DNA of 64,000 bases from Enterovibrio paralichthyis (GCF_019209835.1 NZ_JAHUTS010000022.1:1-64000), one strand, 5' to 3'; shown: positions 25,811 through 34,202, numbered from the stretch's first letter. Numbers and translations: made by a program. Notes: generated from the letters alone by a model not told the origin.

Positions 25811-27019
25811 TTAGCCGACACGTTTAACGACTACTGCCGTACCCATGCCGCCGCCGATGCAAAGCGAAGCAACACCATATGTGCCTTCGCGCTTTTCCAA
25901 CTCGTGGATCAGTGAAACCAGAATGCGGTTACCTGATGCCCCGAGAGGGTGACCCAATGCGATTGCGCCGCCATTGACGTTCGCTTTCTCCAAAATGCTG
26001 TCAGTGCTGACGTTGTGTGTGTCCGCCAATTGGTGAACAACGCCCAGCGCCTGAGCAGCAAAAGCTTCGTTGAGCTCAAAAAGATCCACATCGGAAATCG
26101 ACAACTCTGCTTTTTTCAGAGCTTCGGTTACTGCACCCACAGGGCCAAGGCCCATGATTTTAGGATCTAACCCAACTTGCGCGTAGCTAGTGATTTCAGC
26201 CAACGGTTTCAAGCCAAGGCGTTTGACTGCTGCTTCAGAAGCAACGACAACTGCACTTGCTCCGTCATTAAGACCAGATGCATTACCGGCAGTGACTGTA
26301 CCTTCGCGGTCAAAGGCGGGACGTAGCTTACCCAAACCTTCTTGTGTGCAATCTGCTTTCGGATATTCATCGGTATCGAATGACACGGTCTGACGGCGTT
26401 GCTGCACTTCAACTGGCACGATTTCATCCTTGAATCGACCTGCTTCAACAGCGGCAACCGCTTTCTGTTGGCTTTGTTGGGCGTAGGCATCTTGCTGCTC
26501 GCGGCTTAAACCGACCTGCTTGGCAACATTTTCTGCTGTTACGCCCATGTGGTATTGGTTGTAAACATCAGTCAGACCATCGCTGATGAGCAGGTCTTTA
26601 AGGCTGATGTCGCCCATTTTTTGTCCGTTGCGCAAAGAACCTGACGCAGCGAAAGGAATTTGAGACATGTTCTCAACGCCAGCCGCAACGACGACATCGG
26701 CATCGCCACAACGGATGTGAGCAACTGCATCCATCACGGCTTTCATGCCGCTGCCACAAACCATGTTGATAGCGTAGGCAGGCACAGATTCAGGTAAGTC
26801 TGCAAAGATAGCTGCCTGACGACCGATGCCCATGCCTTGACCCGCGCTGACAACGTTACCGAGGATGAGTTCGTTGACGTCGTTAGGGGAAACATTACCT
26901 GCTTCCAGTGCACCTTTAACAGCGACTGCTGCCAGTTTGCCCGCAGGAACGTCTTTCAATGAACCGGTGAACGCACCGATAGCAGTGCGCTTCGCCGCAA
27001 CGATATACACTTTTTCCAT
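25811..27019 (-). CDS. phaA: Acetyl-CoA C-acetyltransferase (beta-ketothiolase)
   Basis: 402-residue thiolase that condenses two acetyl-CoA to acetoacetyl-CoA, the entry step of polyhydroxybutyrate synthesis. The active-site Cys is in NMVCGSGMKAV near residue 88; the second His and Cys are in ALGHPLGASG and LCIGGGMG near the C terminus. The GLNDGASA segment is also present. It lies 18 bp downstream of phaB and 50 bp upstream of the phasin gene. A thiolase of this type could also act in other pathways, but the operon fixes its role. Confidence 0.95.
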   Translation of the reverse strand: MEKVYIVAAKRTAIGAFTGSLKDVPAGKLAAVAVKGALEAGNVSPNDVNELILGNVVSAGQGMGIGRQAAIFADLPESVPAYAINMVCGSGMKAVMDAVAHIRCGDADVVVAAGVENMSQIPFAASGSLRNGQKMGDISLKDLLISDGLTDVYNQYHMGVTAENVAKQVGLSREQQDAYAQQSQQKAVAAVEAGRFKDEIVPVEVQQRRQTVSFDTDEYPKADCTQEGLGKLRPAFDREGTVTAGNASGLNDGASAVVVASEAAVKRLGLKPLAEITSYAQVGLDPKIMGLGPVGAVTEALKKAELSISDVDLFELNEAFAAQALGVVHQLADTHNVSTDSILEKANVNGGAIALGHPLGASGNRILVSLIHELEKREGTYGVASLCIGGGMGTAVVVKRVG

Positions 27020-27037
27020 GTGTTGTATTTCCCTGTT

Positions 27038-27778
27038 TTAGTGCATGTACAAGCCGCCGTTGACCGACAGCGTTTCACCAGTGATATATGCGGCAGAGTC
27101 GCTAGCCAGGAATGCCACGGCATCAGCGATCTCTTCTGGACGAGCCAAACGTTTCATTGGAATTTCATTACGGATTGAATCCAGAACTTCCTCACGCATC
27201 GCTTCAACCATTGGCGTTGCTGTGTAGCCAGGTGCAACCACGTTAGCAGTAACGCCGTAACGAGCACCTTCGAATGCCAGTGATTTGGTAAAACCGATCA
27301 TGCCGGCTTTTGCTGCCGCATAGTTGACCTGGCCAAATTGACCTTTAAGGCCGTTGACGGAGGAAATGTTAATAACGCGGCCGCCGCCTTTTTCACACAT
27401 GGCAGCAAACAGGGGTTGGGTGACGTTGAAAAGACTATTGAGGTTTGTATCGATAACAGCATGCCAGTTTTCAGCAGCCATTTTCTTGAACAGACCGTCG
27501 CGGGTAATACCGGCATTGTTCACAACAATGTCGATAGTCCCTTCTTCCTCAAGAAGGATAGGAAGACGTTCTGCACACTCGGCGGTGTTTGTAACATCCA
27601 GTTCAAAAAGGCGAACTTGGTCTGAGTTGAATTTCTTCTCTTCAAACCATTGCTCAGCGCAAACCAGATTACCGGTAAAGTAGGTCGCAATCACTCGATA
27701 GCCTTCGTTAACCAGCTTTTCTGTGATCGCCGAACCGATACCACCTTTAGAACCGGTGATGAGCGCGAGTTTCTTCAT
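27038..27778 (-). CDS. phaB: Acetoacetyl-CoA reductase
   Basis: 246-residue short-chain dehydrogenase that reduces acetoacetyl-CoA to (R)-3-hydroxybutyryl-CoA, usually with NADPH. It shows the Rossmann GSKGGIGSAI loop near residues 9-18, the NNAG motif, and the catalytic Ser and YAAAK (NYAAAKAG) at about residue 151. It ends in the family-typical SVNGGLYMH. The start ATG 27778 has GGAG six nt upstream. First gene of the pha operon, so the operon promoter must be in the 550 bp upstream. Confidence 0.95.
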   Translation of the reverse strand: MKKLALITGSKGGIGSAITEKLVNEGYRVIATYFTGNLVCAEQWFEEKKFNSDQVRLFELDVTNTAECAERLPILLEEEGTIDIVVNNAGITRDGLFKKMAAENWHAVIDTNLNSLFNVTQPLFAAMCEKGGGRVINISSVNGLKGQFGQVNYAAAKAGMIGFTKSLAFEGARYGVTANVVAPGYTATPMVEAMREEVLDSIRNEIPMKRLARPEEIADAVAFLASDSAAYITGETLSVNGGLYMH

Positions 27779-28329
27779 TGATGACTCCATTCATAACAAC
27801 AAGCAATTTTACAAGACCCTGTAACTGCATTTGGAAGTCCAAAAATACAGGCACCATTAATTTATTTAGTTCTAGCGCAGTAAGGGTTGAAACCAGAGAA
27901 ACTCATCTGATTTCTGAATAAGATTAGAATTTTTATGTGATGATTTAATGACCATCGAGTTCAAAGATATACGTTCTCAGGATTAAGGCAAAGCCATTAG
28001 AAGGGAATTTCTCAAAACAAGATCGCGATCCACAATATAAGACCATTCGTTATCGTAATGTTAACAAATGGATATGATTTCGATCTATTTGGCGATCCTT
28101 GCTGTTAATTGGCTGGTTTGGCTCAGCTTTTTCAAATTTGGTAAGGCAAGGTGTTGACGAATGGCTTGACTAAAAAGTGGTCGATTTAAGATAGGAAATA
28201 AAGCACTGATTATGCAAGTTTGATATGGCGTTTATTGAGCAAAGTCTCAGAGTTTTAGTGTTTTTTGTACGGTAAAATGACCAGTTAAAGCGATGATTTT
28301 ACGCCCGGATCATCGCTTTTTAGGTGAAT
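27779..28329. other. AT-rich intergenic region upstream of the pha operon
   Basis: About 550 bp without a believable gene. On the minus strand it must hold the phaBAPC promoter, but I could not pick a convincing -35/-10 pair. Near its csdE end lies a hairpin with a T run on the plus strand, and a TTGACT-like -35 at 28166-28171 on the plus strand (see findings). No clear operator or repeat is seen. Confidence 0.6.
28287..28321 (+). terminator. Hairpin terminator between pha region and csdE
   Basis: Stem AAAGCGATGAT/ATCATCGCTTT with an 11-nt loop. On the plus strand TTTTT follows; on the minus strand, the side of csdE, only three T follow. The orientation thus fits a plus-strand transcript better than csdE, though it may serve both. 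Confidence 0.65.
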
Positions 28330-28755
28330 TTATATTTCCTTAATTTGCGTAATTATGGCGTTTATTCCATTGCTACGTGATTGGCTCAAATGGGCCAGTA
28401 AATCGAGTTGTTCAAAGTAGTGTTCAAAGTTAAAGGCAATGAGGGTGTCACGTTGCTTGCCGTGAACAGCGGCAAGTATGATTGCCAACAATCCTTTAAC
28501 AATGCGTGCATCGGAGTCCGCACAAAACACGTAAACGCCATTGCATTCTTGCCAGCTAAGCCAAACCTTGCTCTCACAGCCGGGAACAGAAATGCTTTGA
28601 TTTTTCGCTGCTTCATCTAGTGGTGGTAGCTTTTTCCCAAGCTGTATGATGTGGCGATACTTGTCTTCCCAGCTTCGGCTGTTGGCCATCAGATCTATGA
28701 TGTCATCAGCAGTAATGTCTGTACCAAAAGGGTGTTGTTGGGTGATGTTTGTCAT
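28330..28755 (-). CDS. csdE: Sulfur acceptor protein CsdE
   Basis: 141-residue SufE-like protein that accepts persulfide sulfur from the cysteine desulfurase CsdA. The acceptor Cys is in VPGCESKVW at residue 60. The family segments RYRHIIQLGKKLP-like and DARIVKGLLAIIL are present. It follows csdA by 11 bp on the same strand, so the two form an operon. In E. coli the same pair supplies sulfur and activates TcdA. Confidence 0.93.
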   Translation of the reverse strand: MTNITQQHPFGTDITADDIIDLMANSRSWEDKYRHIIQLGKKLPPLDEAAKNQSISVPGCESKVWLSWQECNGVYVFCADSDARIVKGLLAIILAAVHGKQRDTLIAFNFEHYFEQLDLLAHLSQSRSNGINAIITQIKEI

Positions 28756-28766
28756 CTGGTTGTCCT

Positions 28767-29990
28767 CTAGAGCAAGTCGCAGGCTTTGCGGATTGCTTCA
28801 ATACAGCGGTCGATATCTTCCTCCGTATTGTACAGGGCGATAGAGGCACGCACACAGCCATTGATGCCGATTGCATCCATCAGGGGATGGGCGCAGTGAT
28901 GTCCTGAGCGCACTGCAATACCCTGTTGATCGAGCAGGGTAGCAAGGTCTGAGTGATGGACGCCTTCAACGTAGAAAGCAACTACGCTGGCTGCAGGTTG
29001 CAGTCCGACGATATTCAGATCATCGAGAGATTGAATACCGTTAACCAGCCGTTTCTGCAGGTGGGCAATGTGCCGCTCAGCAGCCTTCCTGTCGATGCTC
29101 TTGTACCAGGTGATCGCCTCTGCCAGTGCGATTGCGCCCGCGACATTGGGTGTTCCTGCTTCGAACTTGGCTGGAGATTGAGCGAACAATGTGCCGCCAA
29201 AAGACACTTTCTCAACCATTTTTCCGCCGCCATGCCATGGCGGCATTGCATCCAGCAATGCAGGTTTACCATAAAGTGCACCTATCCCCGCTGGAGCAAA
29301 TACCTTGTGACCTGAGAATACGTAAAAATCAGCGTCGAGTTCAGTCACGTCTACGTGTTCATGCACCACGGCCTGAGCGCCATCTACGACGACAACAGCA
29401 CCGATGTTGTGGGCTTTTTCAGTGATTTCCCGGATAGGATTGAGCGTACCGGTGACGTTGCTGATATGACAGACACACACCAGTTTGGTATTGCTATTCA
29501 GCAGGGCGTCCAGCTGTGCCATATCGAGTTGGCAACTAATCGGGTCGACCGGCCATTTCACGACTTTTGCGCCGGTCTGCTCAGCAACCAGCTGCCAGGG
29601 GACGATATTGGCGTGATGCTCCATCTCGCTGACCAGAATTTCATCGCCAGGCTTGAGGATGTGACGGCCATAGCTTTGCGCGATGAGATTAAGGGCTTCT
29701 GTCGCGCCCCGGCTCCAGACAATGCTGTTTTTCGGCGCACCCAGAAACTCTGCGACAGTGTCGCGCGCGGCTTCAAACTGGTTGGTCGCCGTTGATGTCA
29801 GGGAGTGGGAGCCGCGGTGTACGTTTGCATTGGCGCCAGAGTAGTAGCGGCTGATGCTTTCAATGACCTGACGGGGCTTTTGGGATGTCGCAGCACTGTC
29901 GAGATACACCAGTGGCTGTCCATGGATGTGTTGATCCAACGATGGAAAATCGCGACGAATTTGGTAAACGTCAAAAGGACGAGAGGTCAT
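28767..29990 (-). CDS. csdA: Cysteine desulfurase CsdA
   Basis: 407-residue PLP enzyme of the SufS/CsdA (group II) type: cysteine to alanine plus protein-bound persulfide. Landmarks are YLDSAATSQKP near residue 30, ANVHRGSHSL, EMEHHANIVPW, the Schiff-base Lys in FSGHKVFAP near 225, and the persulfide Cys in VRSGHHCAHPL near 360. Start ATG 29990 is preferred by homology; GTG 30002 is possible, and neither has a strong ribosome site. First gene of csdA-csdE; the gcvB RNA gene lies upstream on the same strand and ends at its terminator 115 bp before. Confidence 0.94.
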   Translation of the reverse strand: MTSRPFDVYQIRRDFPSLDQHIHGQPLVYLDSAATSQKPRQVIESISRYYSGANANVHRGSHSLTSTATNQFEAARDTVAEFLGAPKNSIVWSRGATEALNLIAQSYGRHILKPGDEILVSEMEHHANIVPWQLVAEQTGAKVVKWPVDPISCQLDMAQLDALLNSNTKLVCVCHISNVTGTLNPIREITEKAHNIGAVVVVDGAQAVVHEHVDVTELDADFYVFSGHKVFAPAGIGALYGKPALLDAMPPWHGGGKMVEKVSFGGTLFAQSPAKFEAGTPNVAGAIALAEAITWYKSIDRKAAERHIAHLQKRLVNGIQSLDDLNIVGLQPAASVVAFYVEGVHHSDLATLLDQQGIAVRSGHHCAHPLMDAIGINGCVRASIALYNTEEDIDRCIEAIRKACDLL

Positions 29991-30104
29991 GGGCCGGTTC
30001 ACTTTGTCTTGCTTTCACTCAGAATAGGGGATGATCGCTTTTCTGGCGGGTTAACTCAAGAGAAAGTAATGCTACTGAAATGGTTTTGGTGTGGGATTAA
30101 AAAC

Positions 30105-30286
30105 AAAAAAAAGCACCGAGTATTAGACTCAGTGCCACGACAAATTTTTTGATAGATAGGCTTCAAAAAATATAGCAAGTATGAAAGGTAGTGATTACTA
30201 CCGACATTCGGCATAACCGAAATATGCAAACACAACATCGCAACCACAAAATTCTACGCACGTAGGCTGCGTAAACCCCGTGGTGC
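30105..30286 (-). ncRNA. gcvB: GcvB small regulatory RNA
   Basis: Transcribed away from gcvA, as in E. coli. The minus strand carries the G/U-rich target-binding region R1 (30224-30250: TTGTGGTTGCG, then ATGTTGTGTTTGCA), a hairpin GGTAGTAATCACTACC just after, and a terminator GGCACTGAG/CTCGGTGC followed by eight T at 30105-30112. A 5' hairpin TACGCA/TGCGTA precedes R1. The predicted start is about 30286, seven nt past a TATTAT -10, giving about 182 nt, close to known GcvB lengths. GcvB with Hfq represses many amino-acid and peptide transport mRNAs. The 5' end is inferred. Confidence 0.9.
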
Positions 30287-30292
30287 GCGCAA

Positions 30293-30321
30293 ATAATAGG
30301 TTTTCTCTGGTAGCCAGGCAA
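30293..30321 (-). promoter_or_regulatory. gcvB promoter (-35/-10)
   Basis: On the minus strand TTGCCT (30321-30316), a 17-bp spacer and TATTAT (30298-30293) form a good sigma-70 promoter ending about 7 nt before the predicted gcvB start. The 75 bp to gcvA probably also hold GcvA binding sites and the gcvA promoter, as in E. coli. Confidence 0.75.
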
Positions 30322-30373
30322 TCGACATTTTATAATGTTTTGCATTAGAAAATCTTATGAATAAGGATGCGTT

Positions 30374-31279
30374 ATGGCACGTCGACTTCCCCCTCTCAAC
30401 GCCTTGCGGGTATTTGAAGCTGCAGCCCGTCACCTGAGCTTCACTCGCGCGGCTGAGGAGTTGTTCGTTACCCAGGCGGCAGTAAGTCACCAAATTAAAG
30501 CCCTGGAAGAATTTTTGGGGCTGAAGCTGTTCAGACGTCGTAACCGTTCCTTATTGTTGACGGAAGAAGGGCAAGGGTATTTTCTTGATATTAAAGATAT
30601 ATTTACCTCTTTGGCCGATGCGACGGATCGGGTGTTGGAGCGGGGAGCTAAAGGGGCGCTGACGATCAGTCTGCCGCCAAGTTTTGCGATTCAATGGCTG
30701 GTGCCAAGGCTTGCAGATTTCAACCAACAACACCCAGAAATCGATGTGCGAATCAAGGCAGTAGACTTGGAAGATGGTTCACTGACCGACGATGTTGACG
30801 TCGCTATTTACTATGGTCGCGGTAACTGGCCAGGATTGCGTTGTGACGAACTGTATCCGGAGTTTTTACTGCCGGTTTGCAGCCCTTCGGTCCTGAGTGG
30901 TGCCAAGCCCCTGACCTGTCTGGCTGATCTGAAACACCACACCCTTCTGCATGACCGTTCGCGCAAAGACTGGAAGGCGTATGCCAAGCATTATCAGATT
31001 ACTGATATTAATCTCGACTACGGTCCAATTTTTAGCCACTCCGCCATGGTGCTTCAAGCAGCCGCGTTGGGGCAGGGCATTGCACTGAGCAACAATGTAC
31101 TGGCTCAGCCAGAGCTGGAATCCGGTCGTTTGCTGTGCCCGTTTGAACATTTTCTGATGAGTAAAAACGCCTTTTATCTGGTCAGTCAGCAAAAAGATGC
31201 CGATTCCGGCCGTATTGCGGCGTTCAGGGAATGGATACTGGCGAAAGCCGCCGCAGAACAGGAGAGTATCTCTGCATGA
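30374..31279 (+). CDS. gcvA: Glycine cleavage system transcriptional regulator GcvA
   Basis: 301-residue LysR regulator of the gcv operon and of gcvB. The N terminus ARRLPPLNALRVFEAAARHL and helix-turn-helix FVTQAAVSHQIKALEEFLG are characteristic of GcvA; the effector domain includes SLPPSFAIQWLVPRLADF and ALGQGIALSN. The start ATG 30374 is preceded by AAGGA. Divergent from gcvB, which supports the assignment. The stop overlaps the start of the next gene as ATGA, so expression is translationally coupled to a hydrolase. Confidence 0.95.
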   Translation: MARRLPPLNALRVFEAAARHLSFTRAAEELFVTQAAVSHQIKALEEFLGLKLFRRRNRSLLLTEEGQGYFLDIKDIFTSLADATDRVLERGAKGALTISLPPSFAIQWLVPRLADFNQQHPEIDVRIKAVDLEDGSLTDDVDVAIYYGRGNWPGLRCDELYPEFLLPVCSPSVLSGAKPLTCLADLKHHTLLHDRSRKDWKAYAKHYQITDINLDYGPIFSHSAMVLQAAALGQGIALSNNVLAQPELESGRLLCPFEHFLMSKNAFYLVSQQKDADSGRIAAFREWILAKAAAEQESISA

Positions 31280-31896
31280 GTCACGTATTAATTGATGGGC
31301 CAGAGACGGCCGAATATACCTTTATCTTTGCCCACGGGGCGGGTGCCGGTATGGAGCATGATTTCATGGTGGACGTGGCGCAGCGCATTGCTGCCCATGG
31401 TATCCGAGTGGTGCGTTTTAATTTTCCCTACATGGTGAAACGGGCTGAAGACGGGAAAAAACGCCCACCAGATCGTGCGCCGAAATTGCTTGAAGCGTTT
31501 AAGGATGTCGTGTCCCTGTATGGTGGGGAAAATACCGTGATTGGTGGGAAATCTATGGGAGGACGCATGGCCAGTCATATGGATGGTCATACCGGCGTTC
31601 AAGGCATTGCCTGCCTTGGCTTTCCTTTCCACCCACCGGGTAAATCGGAAAAGGACAAAGGCGGGCATCTGGCTGACATGACAACACCGACACTTATCCT
31701 GCAAGGAGAGCGTGATACGTTTGGCAACCGCTCTGAGCTGGAGGGGTATCCCTTGTCTGATAGAGTAACCCTCACCTTTATTCCTGATGGTGACCACAGC
31801 TTTAAACCGCGGAAGGCCTCCGGCTATACGGAAACGCAAAACCGACAACTGGCGGCGGATGAGATTGCCGCGTTTATCAAGGAAGTATGCCAATGA
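31276..31896 (+). CDS. Alpha/beta-fold hydrolase, KANL3/Tex30-like
   Basis: 206-residue small serine hydrolase fold without signal peptide. It begins with the family's FAHGAGAGMEHDFM oxyanion strand, followed by VVRFNFPYM, the nucleophile elbow GGKSMGGRMAS (Ser near residue 96), an acid in GERDTFG and the final His in DGDHSF. The substrate is unknown. The ATG overlaps the gcvA stop (ATGA), so the upstream in-frame extension within gcvA is not used. It lies between gcvA and ygdD, where E. coli has no gene. Confidence 0.82.
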   Translation: MSHVLIDGPETAEYTFIFAHGAGAGMEHDFMVDVAQRIAAHGIRVVRFNFPYMVKRAEDGKKRPPDRAPKLLEAFKDVVSLYGGENTVIGGKSMGGRMASHMDGHTGVQGIACLGFPFHPPGKSEKDKGGHLADMTTPTLILQGERDTFGNRSELEGYPLSDRVTLTFIPDGDHSFKPRKASGYTETQNRQLAADEIAAFIKEVCQ

Positions 31897-32267
31897 CAGG
31901 AAAACACTTCGCGGTATTGGGCTGCATCTTTGCAGGTATTGCGGTCGCGCTGGGGGCATTCGCCGCCCATGCACTGAAAGCCCAGCTTCCTGCCTATGAG
32001 CTTTCAATTATTGAAAAAGGCGTTCAATACCAGTTTTGGCATGCGCTGGCTTTAATTGGCCTTGGTGCCTGGCTCCAGCTTCGCCCGCAGCGCCTGTTGG
32101 CCTTGGCGCTTGGCTTTATGGTGTTCGGTATGCTTTGTTTTAGTGGCAGTTTATATGGGTTGGCGCTAACAGACTGGCGCTGGCTTTGGCCTGTTACCCC
32201 AATCGGGGGAACAGGTTTTCTGATTGGCTGGGTGCTCGCGGCGATAGCAATCTGGCGCAATGCTTGA
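31893..32267 (+). CDS. ygdD: DUF423 inner-membrane protein YgdD
   Basis: 124 residues with four hydrophobic segments (near residues 5-25, 47-65, 70-90 and 98-118) and the typical GAFAAHALK and QYQFWHALALI motifs of DUF423. The function is unknown. The ATG at 31893 is eight nt after AAGGA; an ATG at 31887 is possible. It overlaps the end of the hydrolase gene by four bases and lies upstream of rlmM, as in E. coli. Confidence 0.88.
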   Translation: MTGKHFAVLGCIFAGIAVALGAFAAHALKAQLPAYELSIIEKGVQYQFWHALALIGLGAWLQLRPQRLLALALGFMVFGMLCFSGSLYGLALTDWRWLWPVTPIGGTGFLIGWVLAAIAIWRNA

Positions 32268-32325
32268 GTTAACCTGTTAGCTTGATCATAATGTCGCGTT
32301 ATTTTTTCAGGTATGCAGGCTCGAA

Positions 32326-33393
32326 ATGAACCAGATTTTATTGTATTGCCGCCAGGGCTTTGAAAAAGAGTGTGCGGGTGAAATTCAGGACAAAGCGACA
32401 GAAGTCGAAGTGTATGGTTTTCCACGTGTGGAAAAGAACACCGGCTATGTGCTGTTTGAGTGTTACCAGCAAGGCGATGCAGAAAAGCTGCTTCAGAAGC
32501 TGCCACTGACATCACTTATCTTTGCGCGGCAGATGATTGCGGTTGTTGACTCACTAAGCGATTTGGATCCGGGTGACCGTATTTCGCCCATTCTGGCGTT
32601 GGGTGGTGAGCTGCCTAAATGTGGTGATATCCGTGTAGAAACGCCGGATACCGCGCAGGCAAAAGAACTGCTCAAGTTCTGCCGTAAATTCACTGTGCCT
32701 TTGCGTCAGGCACTGCGTAAGCGTGGCGTATTGCTGGCAAAAGAAAACCCGAAAAAGCCGGTACTGCACGTTTGTTTTACGGCGCCAGGTTGTTGCCTCG
32801 TGGGCTACTCACTGACGAACAACAACTCACCGCACTTTATGGGTATTCACCGTCTTAAATTCCCACCTGAGGCGCCAAGCCGTTCAACCCTGAAGCTGGA
32901 AGAAGCGTTTCACGCATTTATTCCACGTGACGAGTGGGATGAGCGTCTAGCACCTGGCATGTGGGCGGTGGATTTGGGCGCATGTCCGGGTGGCTGGACG
33001 TATCAGTTAGTAAAACGCTCTATGTTTGTTCACGCTGTGGATAACGGCGCCATGGCGGAAAGCCTGATGGAAACCGGCCAGGTGAAATACCATGCGGTTG
33101 ATGGTTTCAAGTTCGAGCCACCACGTAAGAACGTTTACTGGCTGGTGTGCGACATGATTGAAAAGCCTTACCGCGTGGCACAACTGATGGGTGAATGGCT
33201 GATCGAAGGCTGGGCAAAAGAAACTATCTTTAACCTCAAGCTGCCAATGAACCGCCGTTACGAGCAGGTGAGGGATGATCTACAAAACCTCAAGAAATTC
33301 CTGATTGAGAACGGTGTGAAATTTGAGATGCAGGCAAAGCATCTTTATCACGACCGTGAGGAAGTGACGGTTCACATCCGTGTACTGAAGTAA
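32326..33393 (+). CDS. rlmM: 23S rRNA (cytidine2498-2'-O)-methyltransferase
   Basis: 355-residue RlmM: an N-terminal THUMP-type part (ILLYCRQGFEKECAGEI) and a C-terminal Rossmann methyltransferase with the SAM loop DLGACPGGWTYQLV near residue 220. The family segments VDNGAMAESLM and WLVCDMIEKPYRVA follow. It modifies C2498 of 23S rRNA. The start ATG 32326 is set by the family N terminus. Followed by a terminator shared with xni. Confidence 0.95.
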   Translation: MNQILLYCRQGFEKECAGEIQDKATEVEVYGFPRVEKNTGYVLFECYQQGDAEKLLQKLPLTSLIFARQMIAVVDSLSDLDPGDRISPILALGGELPKCGDIRVETPDTAQAKELLKFCRKFTVPLRQALRKRGVLLAKENPKKPVLHVCFTAPGCCLVGYSLTNNNSPHFMGIHRLKFPPEAPSRSTLKLEEAFHAFIPRDEWDERLAPGMWAVDLGACPGGWTYQLVKRSMFVHAVDNGAMAESLMETGQVKYHAVDGFKFEPPRKNVYWLVCDMIEKPYRVAQLMGEWLIEGWAKETIFNLKLPMNRRYEQVRDDLQNLKKFLIENGVKFEMQAKHLYHDREEVTVHIRVLK

Positions 33394-33394
33394 T

Positions 33395-33424
33395 AAAAAA
33401 CGGCAGCGAAAGCTGCCGTTTTTT
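33395..33424. terminator. Bidirectional terminator rlmM / xni
   Basis: Perfect 12-bp stem AAAAAACGGCAG/CTGCCGTTTTTT with loop CGAAAG, between the convergent rlmM and xni stops; its right arm overlaps the xni stop codon. Confidence 0.93.
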
Positions 33425-34202
33425 ATTGTACTGTTTCAGCCTGATACCGGATGTCCTGCAGATTGAAACCAAGAATTACATCAGTTTTCAGTGTTGCAAC
33501 TTGCTTACAGCGAAGCGCCAGTGCCTCCTGCCCATCTAGTTTCTTTTTCCACTTTGGCTCGATATCGTCAGCGGCAAACAGCGCCTCCAGGTTGCCATAA
33601 CGCTGGAGCAAGGTTGACGCGGTTTTCGGGCCAATACCAGGCACGCCAGATACACCGCTGGAACTAATGCCCGTCAGCCCCCAATAGTCAGTCAGTTGGG
33701 CCGGTTGTACGGCAAATTCTTTCTCAATAAACGGGCTGTCCAGCCAACGCTGCTGAAAGTAATCACGGATGCGGACAGTGGGTTGCAGTAGCTGGCAGTA
33801 TCCTTTATCGGTGGAAACAATGGTCACCTGGCCATCATGGCTGGCGACTTTGATTGCGAGTGTGGCAATCATGTCATCAGCTTCATCACCGGAGGAGAGC
33901 AGGGAGTCGACGCCCATTTCCCAAAAGGCATCCTGGATATTGTCCAGCCCTTGCTGTAAGGCTTCTGGCATGGGCTTACGGCCTTGTTTGTATTCCGGCA
34001 CCAATTCTGCCCGCCAGCCTCTGTCCTGCTCTGCATGATCAAAAACAGCCACAATGTGGGTTGGTGCAGAGGATTGAATGATTTTCTTTAGTGCACGGCA
34101 GCAGACCTGAGCCGTACCAGGAATGTCGTCAGGGTTTGGCTGTGCCGCATGCACACGGCGGATAAGGTTCATGGCGTCGATGATGACAAGATGAATGGAC
34201 AT
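33423..34202 (-). CDS. xni: Flap endonuclease Xni (ExoIX)
   Basis: 259-residue protein of the FEN/5'-nuclease family without a polymerase domain. It has the N-terminal IIDAMNLIRRVHA metal-binding segment, SGDEADDMIATLA, STDKGYCQLL, and the helix-hairpin-helix region GVPGIGPKTASTLL. It is thought to process branched DNA; E. coli Xni has lost some of the metal-site residues of polymerase I 5' nucleases. It converges on rlmM and lies downstream of ppnN in the same direction, 100 bp away. Confidence 0.93.
   Translation of the reverse strand: MSIHLVIIDAMNLIRRVHAAQPNPDDIPGTAQVCCRALKKIIQSSAPTHIVAVFDHAEQDRGWRAELVPEYKQGRKPMPEALQQGLDNIQDAFWEMGVDSLLSSGDEADDMIATLAIKVASHDGQVTIVSTDKGYCQLLQPTVRIRDYFQQRWLDSPFIEKEFAVQPAQLTDYWGLTGISSSGVSGVPGIGPKTASTLLQRYGNLEALFAADDIEPKWKKKLDGQEALALRCKQVATLKTDVILGFNLQDIRYQAETVQ

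Noticed and set aside
28088..28103. TTGGCGATCCTTGCTG as a sigma-54 promoter for the pha region
   Set aside because: GG and GC are separated by 8 bases instead of 10, so the -24/-12 spacing fails; it also points away from phaB.
27779..28329. A pha operon repressor gene or phaR-like frame upstream of phaB
   Set aside because: No frame of useful length with a ribosome site is present; the region is AT-rich and non-coding.
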